From positions 42,127,984 to 42,191,983 of the forward strand of contig NC_088300.1 in assembly GCF_032854445.1 (NCBI RefSeq): a DNA stretch of 64,000 bases, given 5' to 3'. Below, in pieces: positions 46,701-53,299 of this stretch (its first letter is position 1; each line of letters begins with the position of its first letter). The notes under the pieces were generated by a model. That model had not been told where the DNA came from and ran no database searches. It worked only from the letters and a program-made list of their open reading frames with translations. Source of the DNA: Liolophura sinensis (taxonomy: Eukaryota; Mollusca; Polyplacophora; Chitonida; Chitonidae). The position numbers and the translations under genes were made by a program.

Positions 46701-48313
46701 TAGTGAAGAAGTTTAGTGGGAACAAGGAGGTGTGGGTGAAGTTTGGCCTGTTCTATTTCAAACACGACAACACGGAGGCGGGACGCAAACTCTTACAGAG
46801 GTGCCTCAAGAGTTTGCCTAAGCAGGAACGTAAGGCAACATTATCATACATGTATAATGTAATTCTTCAAACTTTTTGCATACATGTATTTGTTTATTCA
46901 GGAATATTCTGAGGGCAATGTTCCTTGTACACTGATAAAATGATACTTTTTATGAAGCCCTGAAATTGGCCAACCCAACCAGTGTAGTTTCGTTTCCAAA
47001 TCAAAACAAAATATTCATAAATTGTAAACATAAATTGCAAAAATATTGATGAATTCACGTAAATTCATAGATTTGCCCATAAATGTAGAGATGTATACAA
47101 GTGCTGGTACATGACCCTACTAATGTCAAAGTGATACAAAACTCTGAGGATTGAACCACCTTTGCGAGGAGTTTTTGGAGATGAAGAATCTCAAAGTAAT
47201 TCTGTGAATAAACTCTCTAAGTTTTATAAAGCTACAAGGTCACTAGGTTGGCTATTAACAGTTAATTTAGACAAATCTACAAACCTATAGTTTCAAAGTA
47301 ATTCATGAACCACGCAGATCTTGTATCAACCTTTTAAACCACTATAGCAATTGTTTTAGTGAAATTTGTGCATACAATTCTTATGCAAATGACACTAAAA
47401 ATGATTTGTTTGTGTGCAAGCTTTATAAACTTGTGCAAATTATTTCTCTACACACTATAGTTCTCTCAGAATGTTTCAAGATATGGCTTGTAGAGGCTTT
47501 TGAAAAAGTTGAAGAATTAGGGTAGGTCAATTAGGGTCATTGCTAGTTATTCTTACTGGCCAAAGCCAGGACGTTGTACATGTAATCAAGTCCTCCCTTT
47601 GTATTATCAGATTTGGAGGTCATCTCCAAGTTTGCCCAGCTGGAATTTAAGTTTGGTGAAGCGGAGAGAGGGAAGACGATGTTTGAGAACATTCTGAGTA
47701 ATTACCCCAAGAGGACTGACCTCTGGTCAGTGTATATAGACATGGTCACTAAACTGGATGAAGTGGACATGGCTAGGTAAGCAGATTGATTGGCTAGGAG
47801 GTAGGACATAGTATCAGCCCTCTCCTCCTGACAAATCCTGATATGGCCTGAAGGTCGATGAAGAGTTTCAAAACCACAAACTTCAGTGCAATATTGAAAT
47901 CACTTTGTAGAGGCTTTTGAGTCAACGACAGGTCAAATAAACCACTCATGTTTTATTGATTTATTTGATTGCTGTCTTATGCCATACTTAATAATTTTGA
48001 ACTTAAAATGTCTATCAGTTTTCTGGGTGTATTAAACTGGAATGTGTCGTGTGTAATTCCTTTAACAATATGGATTGCAACAGTGTTTTTGGATCTTAAA
48101 CGAGTCATTGCACGTGTTCTGTTTTTATTTTTCAGACAATTGTTTGAGAGAGTTATAAACCTTAAGCTGTCAGTGAAGAAAATGAAGTTTTTCTTTAAAA
48201 AATACTTGGACTTTGAGAAATCATATGGTACAGAAGAGAGTATGCTGTCTGTGAAACAGAAAGCCTTGGAGTATGTGGAGTCGAGAGGATCTCTGGATGA
48301 ACTGGAGAACTGA
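7962..48313 (+). CDS. PDCD11: PDCD11/RRP5 homologue, rRNA biogenesis S1/HAT protein (42 coding exons)
   Basis: Nucleolar scaffold of the SSU processome and early large-subunit particles; the S1 array binds pre-rRNA and the HAT end contacts U3 snoRNP-related factors (family knowledge from yeast Rrp5). Coding exons: 7962-8066, 8816-8956, 9387-9557, 10164-10325, 10804-10927, 11387-11514, 12299-12370, 12696-12797, 13319-13528, 14176-14243, 14457-14513, 16055-16115, 17528-17674, 18208-18387, 19384-19518, 20340-20411, 21284-21475, 24173-24247, 26073-26168, 26764-26986, 28006-28152, 30237-30373, 30647-30760, 31057-31124, 31361-31486, 32080-32173, 32443-32531, 32678-32740, 33298-33388, 34434-34517, 39698-39797, 40468-40732, 41458-41583, 42216-42329, 42728-43061, 43419-43562, 43777-43845, 44516-44700, 45781-45949, 46676-46829, 47611-47776, 48136-48313. 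All junctions are GT-AG and in phase; the sum is 5538 nt, 1845 residues, close to the human 1871. About 14 S1 units span residues 84-1400, a charged linker 1400-1562 and HAT repeats 1575-1845. Least certain: the exon 17 donor (gtatcc) and the exon 35 end (43061 or 43067). No frameshift or internal stop, so the gene looks functional. Confidence 0.96.
8089..8310 (+). mobile_element. SINE-A, 5'-truncated (PDCD11 intron 1)
   Basis: Starts inside the head at tgacccaggagcctctcacc and runs to aaaacaccaatcaa followed by an A-run of about 20. It begins about 22 nt after the exon 1 donor, so a transcript that fails to splice reads from exon 1 straight into it in an open frame to 8285. Confidence 0.85.
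8428..8665. repeat. 124-bp tandem duplication (PDCD11 intron 1)
   Basis: attctccttactcaac begins at 8428 and again at 8552. The two copies agree almost throughout, including caacctgttgtg and ctcccatgaacctgtggt, with only a few substitutions, so the event is recent. Confidence 0.9.
9387..14513 (+). CDS. PDCD11: PDCD11 coding exons 3-11: S1 units 1-4
   Basis: Residues 83-446. Unit 1 begins [14 protein letters not shown] and has [11 protein letters not shown]; unit 2 is [19 protein letters not shown], the best-conserved S1 of this part; unit 3 is [20 protein letters not shown]; unit 4 starts with [13 protein letters not shown] and ends in VVLVSLRE. Each S1 is split by an intron, usually after the second or third strand. 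Exon pairs 5/6, 10/11 and 11/12 split codons. Confidence 0.93.
11116..11252 (+). mobile_element. SINE-A, 5'-truncated with 12-bp target duplication
   Basis: Only the 3' half is present, from ggtctgccagcaacctgcgg to the ataaataa tail. The duplication aatccaaggtaa flanks it at 11104-11115 and 11253-11264, so the truncation happened at insertion. In PDCD11 intron 5. Confidence 0.9.
12881..13112 (+). mobile_element. SINE-A, head and body, tail missing (PDCD11 intron 8)
   Basis: Well-conserved head ggggcctccgtggctcagtc, B box gagttcaagtcc and body up to gaaatactcttgagt, after which unrelated sequence follows; the tail has been lost. Confidence 0.85.
15735..15975 (+). mobile_element. SINE-A copy with 15-bp target duplication (PDCD11 intron 11)
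   Basis: Near-complete copy with a small internal deletion after the B-box region. The direct repeat atgtgatgtgaacag lies at 15720-15734 and 15976-15990. Confidence 0.9.
16055..21475 (+). CDS. PDCD11: PDCD11 coding exons 12-17: S1 units 5-7
   Basis: Residues 447-709. Unit 5 ([19 protein letters not shown] ... [11 protein letters not shown]) and unit 6 ([20 protein letters not shown] ... GWVHKDELS) are clear S1 folds with the glycine and aromatic pattern of the family. Unit 7 ([19 protein letters not shown]) is weaker. The exon 17 frame runs into a stop 21 nt after the chosen donor at 21476 (acc|gtatcc), which is the only nearby GT that lets exon 18 continue the family sequence. Confidence 0.9.
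16301..16500. other. Assembly gap (200 N) in PDCD11 intron 12
   Basis: Exactly 200 unresolved bases. The sequence ending at 16300 and that beginning at 16501 are near-identical over about 38 bp (ccacattcttgagtgacaa ... cccagagt), which suggests overlapping contig ends or a collapsed repeat. Both adjoining exons are intact. Confidence 0.95.
16970..17235 (+). mobile_element. SINE-B, 5'-truncated with 13-bp target duplication
   Basis: Contains ggcgttcagcatgaagggga, agtgaagcagcactagataa and the 3' end aaaccccaagcactcactca that define family B. Flanked by tcattgaagatga at 16957-16969 and 17236-17248. The tRNA-like head is absent. In PDCD11 intron 12. Confidence 0.9.
18453..18585 (-). mobile_element. 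SINE-A 3' part, inverted (PDCD11 intron 14)
   Basis: Reads as the reverse complement of the SINE-A body and tail: ttgattggtgttttatgctg, then ctcaagaatatttcacttat, then a diverged counterpart of the gggtttccccc segment. Confidence 0.8.
19020..19143 (+). mobile_element. SINE-A, 5'-truncated (PDCD11 intron 14)
   Basis: Begins at tgcggatggtcgtgggtttc and ends at accaaataaataaata; diverged in the middle. Confidence 0.8.
19547..19893 (+). mobile_element. SINE-B, near full-length (PDCD11 intron 15)
   Basis: Starts with a tRNA-like gggttggtagagtgtccgc segment and B-box-like gatccagggtcaagcctg, and ends at aaaccccaagcactcacat. The short repeat cttctcaca at 19538-19546 and 19894-19902 is a plausible target duplication. 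Confidence 0.85.
20030..20145 (+). mobile_element. Diverged SINE-A relic (PDCD11 intron 15)
   Basis: Weak match to the 3' half: gggtttcctccaccgataa, ataaagtgaaaaattcttg and a terminal attaaataaat. Confidence 0.5.
21845..21960 (+). mobile_element. SINE-A fragment upstream of the 85-bp array
   Basis: Contains gagctctgcccagtta, ctcaccataatgctggctgc and gtgaaatattcttgagt. It lies about 220 bp before the 85-bp satellite, whose unit repeats the same tctgcc...ccataatgctggc segment. Confidence 0.8.
22182..23101. repeat. 85-bp satellite, ~11 copies (PDCD11 intron 17)
   Basis: The anchor ctcaccataatgctggcag recurs at 22256, 22341 and so on at exactly 85-bp steps. The unit joins a SINE-A core segment (ctctgcccggtttcctctc + accataatgctggc) to agaaggtttgtcaggtacc and gcacatgtatgctggtacta. 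Copies differ by few substitutions. The forward open frames of 74-97 codons in it are repeat by-products. Confidence 0.95.
23262..24128. repeat. 18-bp minisatellite, ~48 copies (PDCD11 intron 17)
   Basis: Unit ggtaatgccctgtgctac, drifting toward gccatggt / gtgctatgg variants in the second half, where a longer block (gccatgggaatgcc ... gtaatccctatgctatggca) is itself repeated. Because 18 is divisible by three, both strands have long open frames of six-residue period (MPCATV-like). It ends about 44 bp before exon 18. Confidence 0.95.
24173..30373 (+). CDS. PDCD11: PDCD11 coding exons 18-22: S1 units 8-9
   Basis: Residues 710-935. Exon 18 is only 75 nt and is stranded between an 18-bp and a 25-bp satellite; its acceptor is cacatgtag at 24172. 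Unit 8 ([30 protein letters not shown]) is the most canonical S1 in the protein, with the conserved YGVF. Unit 9 spans exons 21-22 ([19 protein letters not shown]) with intron 21 inside it, which carries two arrays and stops 30 nt before the exon 22 acceptor. Confidence 0.93.
24541..25577. repeat. 25-bp minisatellite, ~41 copies (PDCD11 intron 18)
   Basis: Unit gtccatgtgatgtac + atgtaagctt, with tgtacatg and aagctt palindromes in each copy. Some units are shortened to 15 bp by loss of gtaagctt. Variation is concentrated at the base after gtcca (c or t) and in gtacatgtgatg alternates. The minus strand is open in all three frames for up to 369 codons because the unit has no stop in any frame. 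Confidence 0.95.
25641..25940. repeat. Pyrimidine-rich minisatellite (PDCD11 intron 18)
   Basis: The plus strand is a T/C-rich tract built from a degenerate ~16-bp unit like cttttcttcatttgtc, clearest at 25697-25872. It lies about 130 bp before the exon 19 acceptor. Confidence 0.85.
28613..29170. repeat. 51-bp satellite seeded by SINE-A, ~11 copies (PDCD11 intron 21)
   Basis: Unit: ctgcccggtttcctgccacc + ataatgctggcc + atcgtcgcatgatgattat. The first two blocks are the SINE-A core. The last copy runs into a SINE-like tail (agtaaataaataaattatta, about 29177-29196). 51 is a multiple of three, so both strands keep long open frames (to 176 codons). Confidence 0.95.
29499..30207. repeat. 22-bp G/T-rich minisatellite, ~32 copies (PDCD11 intron 21)
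   Basis: Unit gtgtgtattgtatattggtg + ag with variants. The plus strand is almost free of C over 700 bases. It ends about 30 nt before the exon 22 acceptor at 30236. Confidence 0.95.
30647..34517 (+). CDS. PDCD11: PDCD11 coding exons 23-30: S1 units 10-12 (first part)
   Basis: Residues 936-1178. Unit 10 starts [18 protein letters not shown], unit 11 [18 protein letters not shown], and unit 12 [20 protein letters not shown] with [11 protein letters not shown]. The exons are small (63-126 nt) and five of the junctions split codons. Unit 12 is interrupted by intron 30, 5.2 kb long, mostly the 131-bp satellite. Confidence 0.93.
30870..30965 (+). mobile_element. SINE-A 3' fragment (PDCD11 intron 23)
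   Basis: Diverged: aactcggccctgttttc, atccaccataatgctagcc, atataagtga and a taaataaatt-like end; the gaaatattcttgag block is deleted. Confidence 0.65.
32891..33092 (+). mobile_element. Diverged SINE-A (PDCD11 intron 28)
   Basis: Recognisable order of blocks: cagatcaaatccacctcatg (B-box area), cgtgggacgctctgtcagca, gggggctctgccagcataatg and aggtaaaacagtaaccagat. A short (gt)n run lies just upstream at about 32830. Confidence 0.65.
35066..35086 (+). other. Possible 21-nt microexon in PDCD11 intron 30
   Basis: ctagaagagatccagtttctg is bounded by tgcag and a perfect gtaagt donor. It is in phase with exons 30 and 31 and would add LEEIQFL to a loop of S1 unit 12. The alignment to family members needs no insertion here, so it would be an alternative exon at most. 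Confidence 0.3.
35264..35346 (+). repeat. tRNA-like SINE head that begins the 131-bp array
   Basis: gtggcctagtggttaac (A-box-like) and ggttcaatccc (B-box-like, 35294-35304) are followed by agccttagacagggtatttg, the same text as the 131-bp unit. This first unit was then split by a SINE-A insertion at 35347. Confidence 0.7.
35347..35622 (+). mobile_element. SINE-A, full length, inserted into the 131-bp satellite
   Basis: Begins ggggcctccgtggctcagtc; A box at 35357-35368, B box agttcaagtcc at 35426-35436, tail aaaacaccaatcaaataaat. Perfect 13-bp duplication ctgactattagta at 35334-35346 and 35623-35635. The duplicated bases are satellite sequence, so the array existed before this insertion. Confidence 0.95.
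35636..39222. repeat. 131-bp satellite, ~27 copies (PDCD11 intron 30)
   Basis: The anchor gcggttgatgatgcat recurs at 35651, 35782, 35913 and 36044, giving a 131-bp step; occasional units are 129 or 134 bp. Each unit has ggttcaatgcc or ggttcaatccc (B-box-like), gacagggtatttgtacatta and ttctctcag. A ~650-bp five-unit block is itself repeated: markers at 36336 and 36697 recur at 36986 and 37347. Copies are nearly identical, indicating recent homogenisation. Confidence 0.97.
39698..42329 (+). CDS. PDCD11: PDCD11 coding exons 31-34: S1 units 12 (end) to 14
   Basis: Residues 1179-1379. Exon 31 completes unit 12 ([19 protein letters not shown]). Exon 32, the longest S1 exon at 265 nt, holds most of unit 13 ([20 protein letters not shown]). 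Exons 33-34 hold unit 14 ([20 protein letters not shown] ... [12 protein letters not shown]), whose last strand is in exon 35. Intron 33 contains a four-copy 29-bp repeat. Confidence 0.93.
40193..40441 (+). mobile_element. Diverged SINE-A (PDCD11 intron 31)
   Basis: Contains gtaagttcaagtccagctca, gggaaggtctgccagcaacc and cataatgctggctgctgtca, with a disrupted tail ending about 26 bp before exon 32. Confidence 0.75.
40970..41160 (+). mobile_element. Diverged SINE-A (PDCD11 intron 32)
   Basis: Blocks in order: caaatcatgccggtg, catgggaaggttttccagca, ttctcccatcattatgccgg, cgtataagtgaaataatctt and a final taattaaataaat. Confidence 0.7.
41888..42003. repeat. 29-bp tandem repeat x4 (PDCD11 intron 33)
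   Basis: Four practically identical copies of gtaatttctgaatag + taatgaaaggttat. Confidence 0.95.
42728..43845 (+). CDS. PDCD11: PDCD11 coding exons 35-37: charged linker
   Basis: Residues 1380-1562. After the last S1 strand ([18 protein letters not shown]) exon 35 is low-complexity, first lysine-rich (KKRLKTSD) and then acidic and serine-rich ([14 protein letters not shown]), as in other RRP5 proteins. Exon 36 has the conserved [14 protein letters not shown] motif just before the HAT part. Exon 35 has two in-phase donors, gtgggt at 43062 and gtaagt at 43068, and exon 36 has a cag-cag acceptor pair (43416 or 43419), so VG and Q may be optional. Confidence 0.9.
43691..43745. repeat. (AT)n microsatellite (PDCD11 intron 36)
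   Basis: Uninterrupted ta dinucleotides, ending about 31 bp before exon 37. Confidence 0.95.
43985..44115 (+). repeat. Diverged relative of the 131-bp unit (PDCD11 intron 37)
   Basis: gtttcaatcccaacctttga and cagggaatttgtagtttccc match the B-box part of the intron 30 satellite, here as a single copy, which supports a dispersed SINE origin for that satellite. Confidence 0.5.
44516..48313 (+). CDS. PDCD11: PDCD11 coding exons 38-42: C-terminal HAT/TPR-like repeats
   Basis: Residues 1563-1845. Successive half-a-TPR units are visible: [88 protein letters not shown] and [18 protein letters not shown], each with the aromatic and ExA/R pattern. The protein ends in DELEN at TGA 48311-48313. This part is the best conserved across species. 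Exon 39 has an upstream partial duplicate and the last exon has decayed copies behind it, both listed separately. Confidence 0.95.
45527..45663 (+). pseudogene. Partial duplicate of PDCD11 exon 39 with its acceptor
   Basis: The segment catttaagcctatacacc ... ttacccacag|agaagagcaggagaagc occurs here and again at about 45694-45823, roughly 160 bp apart. The downstream copy is the functional exon. This one has the same acceptor at 45620 but its frame leaves the family sequence after 'YLN' and meets a stop at about 45700. Confidence 0.85.
46066..46440 (+). mobile_element. SINE-B, full length (PDCD11 intron 39)
   Basis: tRNA-like head with A box tagcacagttggtagagcg (46075 on) and B-box-like ggatcaatcctt, then gaggaagttgtaactt (the block is duplicated here), ggcgttcagcatgaagggga and the 3' end acgttaaaccccaagcactc + actcactca. 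Best reference copy of family B in the window. Confidence 0.9.
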
Positions 48314-48720
48314 TGATGAAGACGCCTTTTCATCCTCAGACTATAATAGACTGAAGCAGAAAGCTTTCGGTTATGTGCCGTCAAAAGGCTCTCTGGATGA
48401 ACTGCAGGGCTGATGATGAAGACGACATCCTCATACTTTAATAGACTGAAGCTGAAAGCCTCGGAAGATGACGTCCATTATGTATGAGGATGACATCCAA
48501 TATATGGAGTCACGAGACTCTCTGGATGAACTGGAGGACTGATGATGAAGACAACATCCTCATACTTTAATAGACTGAAGCTGAAAGCCTCGGAAGAAGA
48601 CGTCCAATATGTATGAGGATGACATCCAATATATGGAGTCACGAGACTCTCTGGATGAACTGGAGGACTGATGATGAGGACGTCATCCTCATCCTCAGAC
48701 TTTAATAGACTGAAGGAGAT
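48314..48720 (+). repeat. PDCD11 3' UTR with decayed copies of the last coding segment
   Basis: After the stop, ctctggatgaact + gga/cagg + (g/a)actgatgatgaa recurs about three times (near 48390, 48520, 48650), each preceded by a variant of the agactgaagc-gaaagcct block from the end of the coding region. One copy would still read KGSLDELQG and stop. The two downstream ones share a gacatccaatatatggagtc insert. Confidence 0.85.
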
Positions 48721-48797
48721 AGCCTTGGATTATATGAAGATGTGTGCGATGAGTCTACGTCATCATATGATAGAGTAATATTCTACTGGTATGAAAC

Positions 48798-48803
48798 AAT
48801 AAA
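48798..48803 (+). terminator. PDCD11 poly(A) signal
   Basis: AATAAA in acaataaaactaca, 485 nt after the stop and followed within 15 nt by a T-rich stretch. The first canonical signal downstream of the coding region. Confidence 0.7.
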
Positions 48804-49029
48804 ACTACATTTTTTTTATATTATTATTTATATTATTATTTTTTTTTGTACAATGTGTCGTTTATGTGAGCAGAATACTTAGTGTCTTCTATCCTGAAAT
48901 AGTGTTAAAGGGTTGATTTCATCACGGCCAAATGGCCCCAGAGGTTCAAATCCAGCTGTCATTGGTTCGCCAATGTCAGGAGGTTTATCATATAACTGAC
49001 CAAGGTTACGTGAGCTCACAGAATAATCC

Positions 49030-49345
49030 AGAATACTACCCCCACAGATTAGCTGACTTCACCTCTTGCCAAACAGAACCAAGAATTCCATTACAGATTT
49101 CACCTCATACAATATGGAAGCAAGAATTCCATTCGCCGACTTCACCTCCAAAAATGCGGAAGCGTGAATTCCTTTAGCCGACTTCACCTTCAAAAATATG
49201 GAAGAAAGAATTCCTTTAACCCTCTTCACCTCTTAAAATACGGGAGCTATAGAATTCAATTAAATTACTTCACCTCCCAAAATACCGAAACAGGAATTTA
49301 ATTAGACAACTTCACCTCTTAAAGTAGGGAAGGATTCATAAGAAT
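49030..49345. repeat. Degenerate ~42-47-bp tandem repeat
   Basis: gacttcacctc ... gaagc-agaattcc(a/t)tt recurs about seven times with drift, downstream of PDCD11. Open frame at 48932-49177 crosses it and has no recognisable product. Confidence 0.75.
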
Positions 49346-49818
49346 TGAGCTTCCAATATGTCTGGTATATAATCTGCTTCTGTAAATGTTTACTTAGCAT
49401 GGATTCAACTGAAGGCTTATCTCTATAATGTAAGCTAGAATTTTAATCCTCCGGCAGTCTAAGAATCTGGTAGGTATGTATAAATGTACAAAAATATATA
49501 AAAGTTATCTGCTATTTTTAGTCTGTTGCTTTAGAAACCAGAAATCTGGTCGACTCAGCCCCAGTTCAAAATGGAAGTATATATCCCATGGATGCGTAAT
49601 AGTCTGTACCAAACTGGGATCCTAGTGTTGTACTATATTTTAATTCTATTGTGTTGACCTTGCTGAAACCGTCTATTTCCGGTCGATTGCTGTTGAAACC
49701 CAAACCTTTACCGAACAGCCCCAGTTTAAATAGGAACCTAGTTCACATCAGTAGGAAATGATAGGACATGCTAAATATGAAATCTTTATGGGAAGCTATT
49801 TAACTTCTATTGCAATCA

Positions 49819-49881
49819 AGTCGTCATATGACTGAAAAATTGTTAAGTACGACGTTAAACCCCAAGTCCTCATTTACTCAC
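49819..49881 (+). mobile_element. SINE-B, extreme 5' truncation (63 bp)
   Basis: Only the 3' end (gtcgtcatatgactgaaaaa to aaaccccaagtcctcattta) is present, flanked by tctattgcaatca at 49806-49818 and 49882-49894. Confidence 0.85.
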
Positions 49882-50057
49882 TCTATTGCAATCACATCGT
49901 TCATACGAACAGACGGAAGCTAGAGCTTTGTGGCGACATGATCACTTCTGTGCAATATGCCGATTGACTAAACCTACCAAGCGTGGCTTTCCTTGTCAGC
50001 AAGTGACTTGAAATTATGCGGACGGTAGGCCAATGTGTGTCGTGTAGAAATAGATTT

Positions 50058-50060
<3 letters not shown>

Positions 50061-50113
<53 letters not shown>
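50061..50113. repeat. (AT)n microsatellite
   Basis: Uninterrupted dinucleotide run just before an inverted SINE-A. Confidence 0.95.
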
Positions 50114-50115
<2 letters not shown>

Positions 50116-50159
50116 GGTCTTGCAGACATAACATATTTTCTGGTCAGGTTTTTATCGAT

Positions 50160-50395
50160 CGATTGATTGATTTGATTGGTTGGTGTTTTACGCCGTACTC
50201 AAGAATATTTCACTTATACGACGGTGGCCAGAATTATGGTGTGAGGAAACCGGGGGAAACACACGACCATCCGCAGGTTGATGACAGACCTTTCCACTTG
50301 CAGCCGGAGAGGAAGCCAGCATGAGCTGGACTTGAACTCTCAGCGACCTCATTGGTGAGAGGCTCCTGGGTGATTAAGTTACGCTGCGCTAGCGT
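50160..50395 (-). mobile_element. SINE-A, inverted, near full length
   Basis: Reverse complement of tail (ttgattggttggtgttttac), body (ctcaagaatatttcactta), B box (ggacttgaactc) and head up to ttacgctgcgctagcg; the first part of the head is missing. Confidence 0.9.
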
Positions 50396-50960
50396 TTATC
50401 GAACATGTTCATTATATGTACAGAAAGCTTTCCGAATCAAACACTCGTCTGCTGTGAATGAACGCGCCTGATGTGAAGGCACATGTTGGCTTGGGTTACC
50501 TGACGTAATGTTAAGTAATTTTATTGTGGCTTTGCCTCGGTCATGTGCCACGTGGCACGCGCTACTTGACAGGTGTTGAGTAACAGCTTAGGTGCTGTAT
50601 ATATAATATCAACGTAAACGTTGACGTTAGAATTGCTAAATATATCAACATTTAGACAAACCTAAATGTCAAAGTAACTTACGAAAGGCACATGTACATG
50701 TAGGTCTATGTCTACTTTAGCCTTGTGTGTAAAACGTAGAATCAATGGATAGAGTGTCGAATGGAAATACTGTTTGAGATGATTTGAGCGAATTTGTAAC
50801 TTAGGCCGAGGTGATTGTATTGGTATTGGGATACTTTATCGGGCTCACGTTATTCCGGAAAGGTTCTATCGCCACATAGTAATTTGAAGCAGTTTTTATG
50901 TAAAGCAATTTAACTTTTATCGCGATCACATCATTCGTACGGGCAGACAGACGGTCGGGC
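50396..50960. other. Intergenic, nothing recognised
   Basis: No open frame or repeat that I can support in this stretch. Confidence 0.4.
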
Positions 50961-50974
50961 ATGATGTCATAATA

Positions 50975-51410
50975 TGTCCAGCCTATGTCTTCATTTATAG
51001 CATACCGAGACTATGTCTTTACAACATGTACATTCTATGTCTATATCATGTGTAGGCTGTATCTTCATAATATGTCCAGGTTATGTCTCCATTTATAGCA
51101 TACCGAGACTATGTCTTTACAACATGCTCTTTCTATGCCTTTGCAACATGTACATTCTATGTCCATATCATGTGTAAGTTGTATCTTCATAAGAAGTCCA
51201 GACTCTGTGTTATAACATACATACTTTATCTTTATAACCTGTCCAGGCTATATCCTTGTAACCTGTCTAGGCTATATCTTTATAACATGTCCAGGTTATA
51301 TCTTAATGACATTAAGATAACAGTCGAGACTGTCGCTACATTTAAATCATACTTAGGCTAAATCTTTACAACATATACAAGTCCTGTCTGTATAACATGT
51401 CCAGGTCAGG
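50975..51410. repeat. Degenerate repeat related to the downstream 24/28-bp arrays
   Basis: Variants of atgtctttacaacatgtac and gtccaggctatatctttata recur irregularly. The shared atgtccaggct core links it to the arrays at 51956-53150 and 53300-53812. Confidence 0.7.
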
Positions 51411-51854
51411 ATCTGAGATGTTTCAGTCTTCTCAGCTTGGCTTTCATAAATTCAGATCTGTACTCTTTCTATCTTTCTATTCTATCTTTCTTCAATCTTC
51501 TGTTGGATCCTGTCTTTTCGAATACGCCGTCCTCGATATATCAGAGCTGTACGCTGCAATAATATGTTTTCTTTAATCCTACGGCAATTCTGTCATTATA
51601 TCACTTAGTTATTCATGAATAACCAAGGCCATGACGTCTCATTTTTCGGAAAAAGATAACTTCGTGGAACGTTTTGATTTATACATCATTATGAGGGTGA
51701 ATGACAACTTGCAGGGGGCGTCTTAACTTTAATTTTGCCCTAGTAATGAACAGAAGAAACTTAAGCAAACTATCGTGAAAACTGAAGATGATGTTAAGTT
51801 TGGGAGGAGCAGCCGAGTTCAGATTAAAAAGCGTCAGTTTGCGAAGTTCTGATG

Positions 51855-51951
51855 GGGGCTGCCGGGTTTCCTTCCACGATAATGCTGGCCGTCGTCGTAT
51901 AAGTGAAATATTCTGGAGTACGACGTAAAACACCAATCAAATAAATAAATG
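51855..51951 (+). mobile_element. SINE-A, 3' part, abutting the 28-bp array
   Basis: gggggctgccgggtttcctt, ataatgctggccgtcgtcgt, gaaatattctggagtacgac and a final caaataaataaatgaa; the 28-bp satellite starts about 5 bp later. Confidence 0.85.
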
Positions 51952-51955
51952 AAGT

Positions 51956-53156
51956 ATATCATGTCCAGACTGTGTGTTCATTTGTATCATGTCCAGGCTG
52001 TGTCTTCATTTGTATCATATGCAGGCTGTGTGTTCATTTATATCAGGTCCAGGCTGTGTGTTCATTTGTATCATGTCCAGGCTGTGTGTTCATTTGTATC
52101 ATGTCCAGGCTGTGTGTTCATTTATATCATGTCCAGGATGTTTCTTCATATGTATCGTGTCCAGGCTGTGTGTTCATGTATATCATATGCAGGCTGTGTG
52201 TTCATTTATATCATGTCCAGGCTGTGTGTTCATTTATATCATGTCCAGGCTGTGTGTTCATTTTTATCATGTCCAGGCTGTGTGTTCATTTTTATCATGT
52301 CCAGGCGGTGTGTTCATTTATATCATGTCCAGGCTGTGTGTTCATTTTTATCATGTCCAGGCTGTGTGTTCATTTTTATCATGTCCAGGCGGTGTGTTCA
52401 TTTATATCATGTCCAGGATGTATCTTCATTTGTATCATGTCCAGGCTGTGTGTTCATTTATATCATATGCAGGCTGTGTGTTCATTTATATCATGTCCAG
52501 GATGTGTGTTCATTTATATCATGTCCAGGCTGTGTGTTCATTTATATCATGTCCAGGCTGTGTGTTCATTTATATCATGTCCAGGCTGTGTGTTCATTTA
52601 TATCATGTCCAGGATGTATCTTCATGTATATCATGTCCAGACTGTGTGTTCATTTATATCATGTCCAGGCTGTATCTTCATTTATATCATGTCCAGGCTG
52701 TGTCTTCATTTGTATCATGTCCTGGTTGTGTGTTCATTTGTATCATGTCCAGGCTGTGTCTTCATTTGTATCATGTTCAGGCTGTGTGTTCATTTATATC
52801 ATGTCCAGGCTGTGTGTTCATTTGTATCATATGCAGGCTGTGTGTTCATTTATATCAGGTCCAGGCTGTGTGTTCATTTGTATTATGTCCAGGCTGTGTG
52901 TTCATTTGTATCATGTCCAGGCTGTGTCTTCATTTATATCATGTTCAGGCTGTGTGTTCATTTATATCATGTCCAGGCTGTGTCTTTTTGTATAACATGT
53001 CCAGGCTGTATCTTCATTTATAACATGTCCAGGCTGTGTGTTCATTTATATCATATGCAGGCTGTGTGTTCATTTATATCATGTCCTGGTTGTGTCTTCA
53101 TTTATATCATGTCCAGGCTGTGTCTTCATTTATATCATGTCCAGGCTGACTTTATA
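51956..53156. repeat. 28-bp minisatellite, ~43 copies
   Basis: Unit tatcatgtccaggctgtg + tgttcatttg. All three forward frames are open for 348-421 codons because the unit contains no stop in any frame and 28 is not a multiple of three, giving a 28-residue Cys/Phe/Tyr-rich repeat. I see no promoter, splice site or family match. Confidence 0.95.
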
Positions 53157-53299
53157 GCATGTCCACTAAGTGTTGATAGTGTATCTTTTATAATCTGTCC
53201 AGTCTGTGTCATTATAACACACCCAAACTATGTCTAAATGACACGTATAGGTTGTTTGTCTATAAGAAGTCCAGACCATAGCCAGATCTTATTTATAGG

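Noticed and set aside
51949-53237. Forward open frames of 348, 421 and 349 codons
   Set aside because: They are overlapping frames of a 28-bp repeat; no promoter, no signal peptide pattern outside the repeat and no homology.
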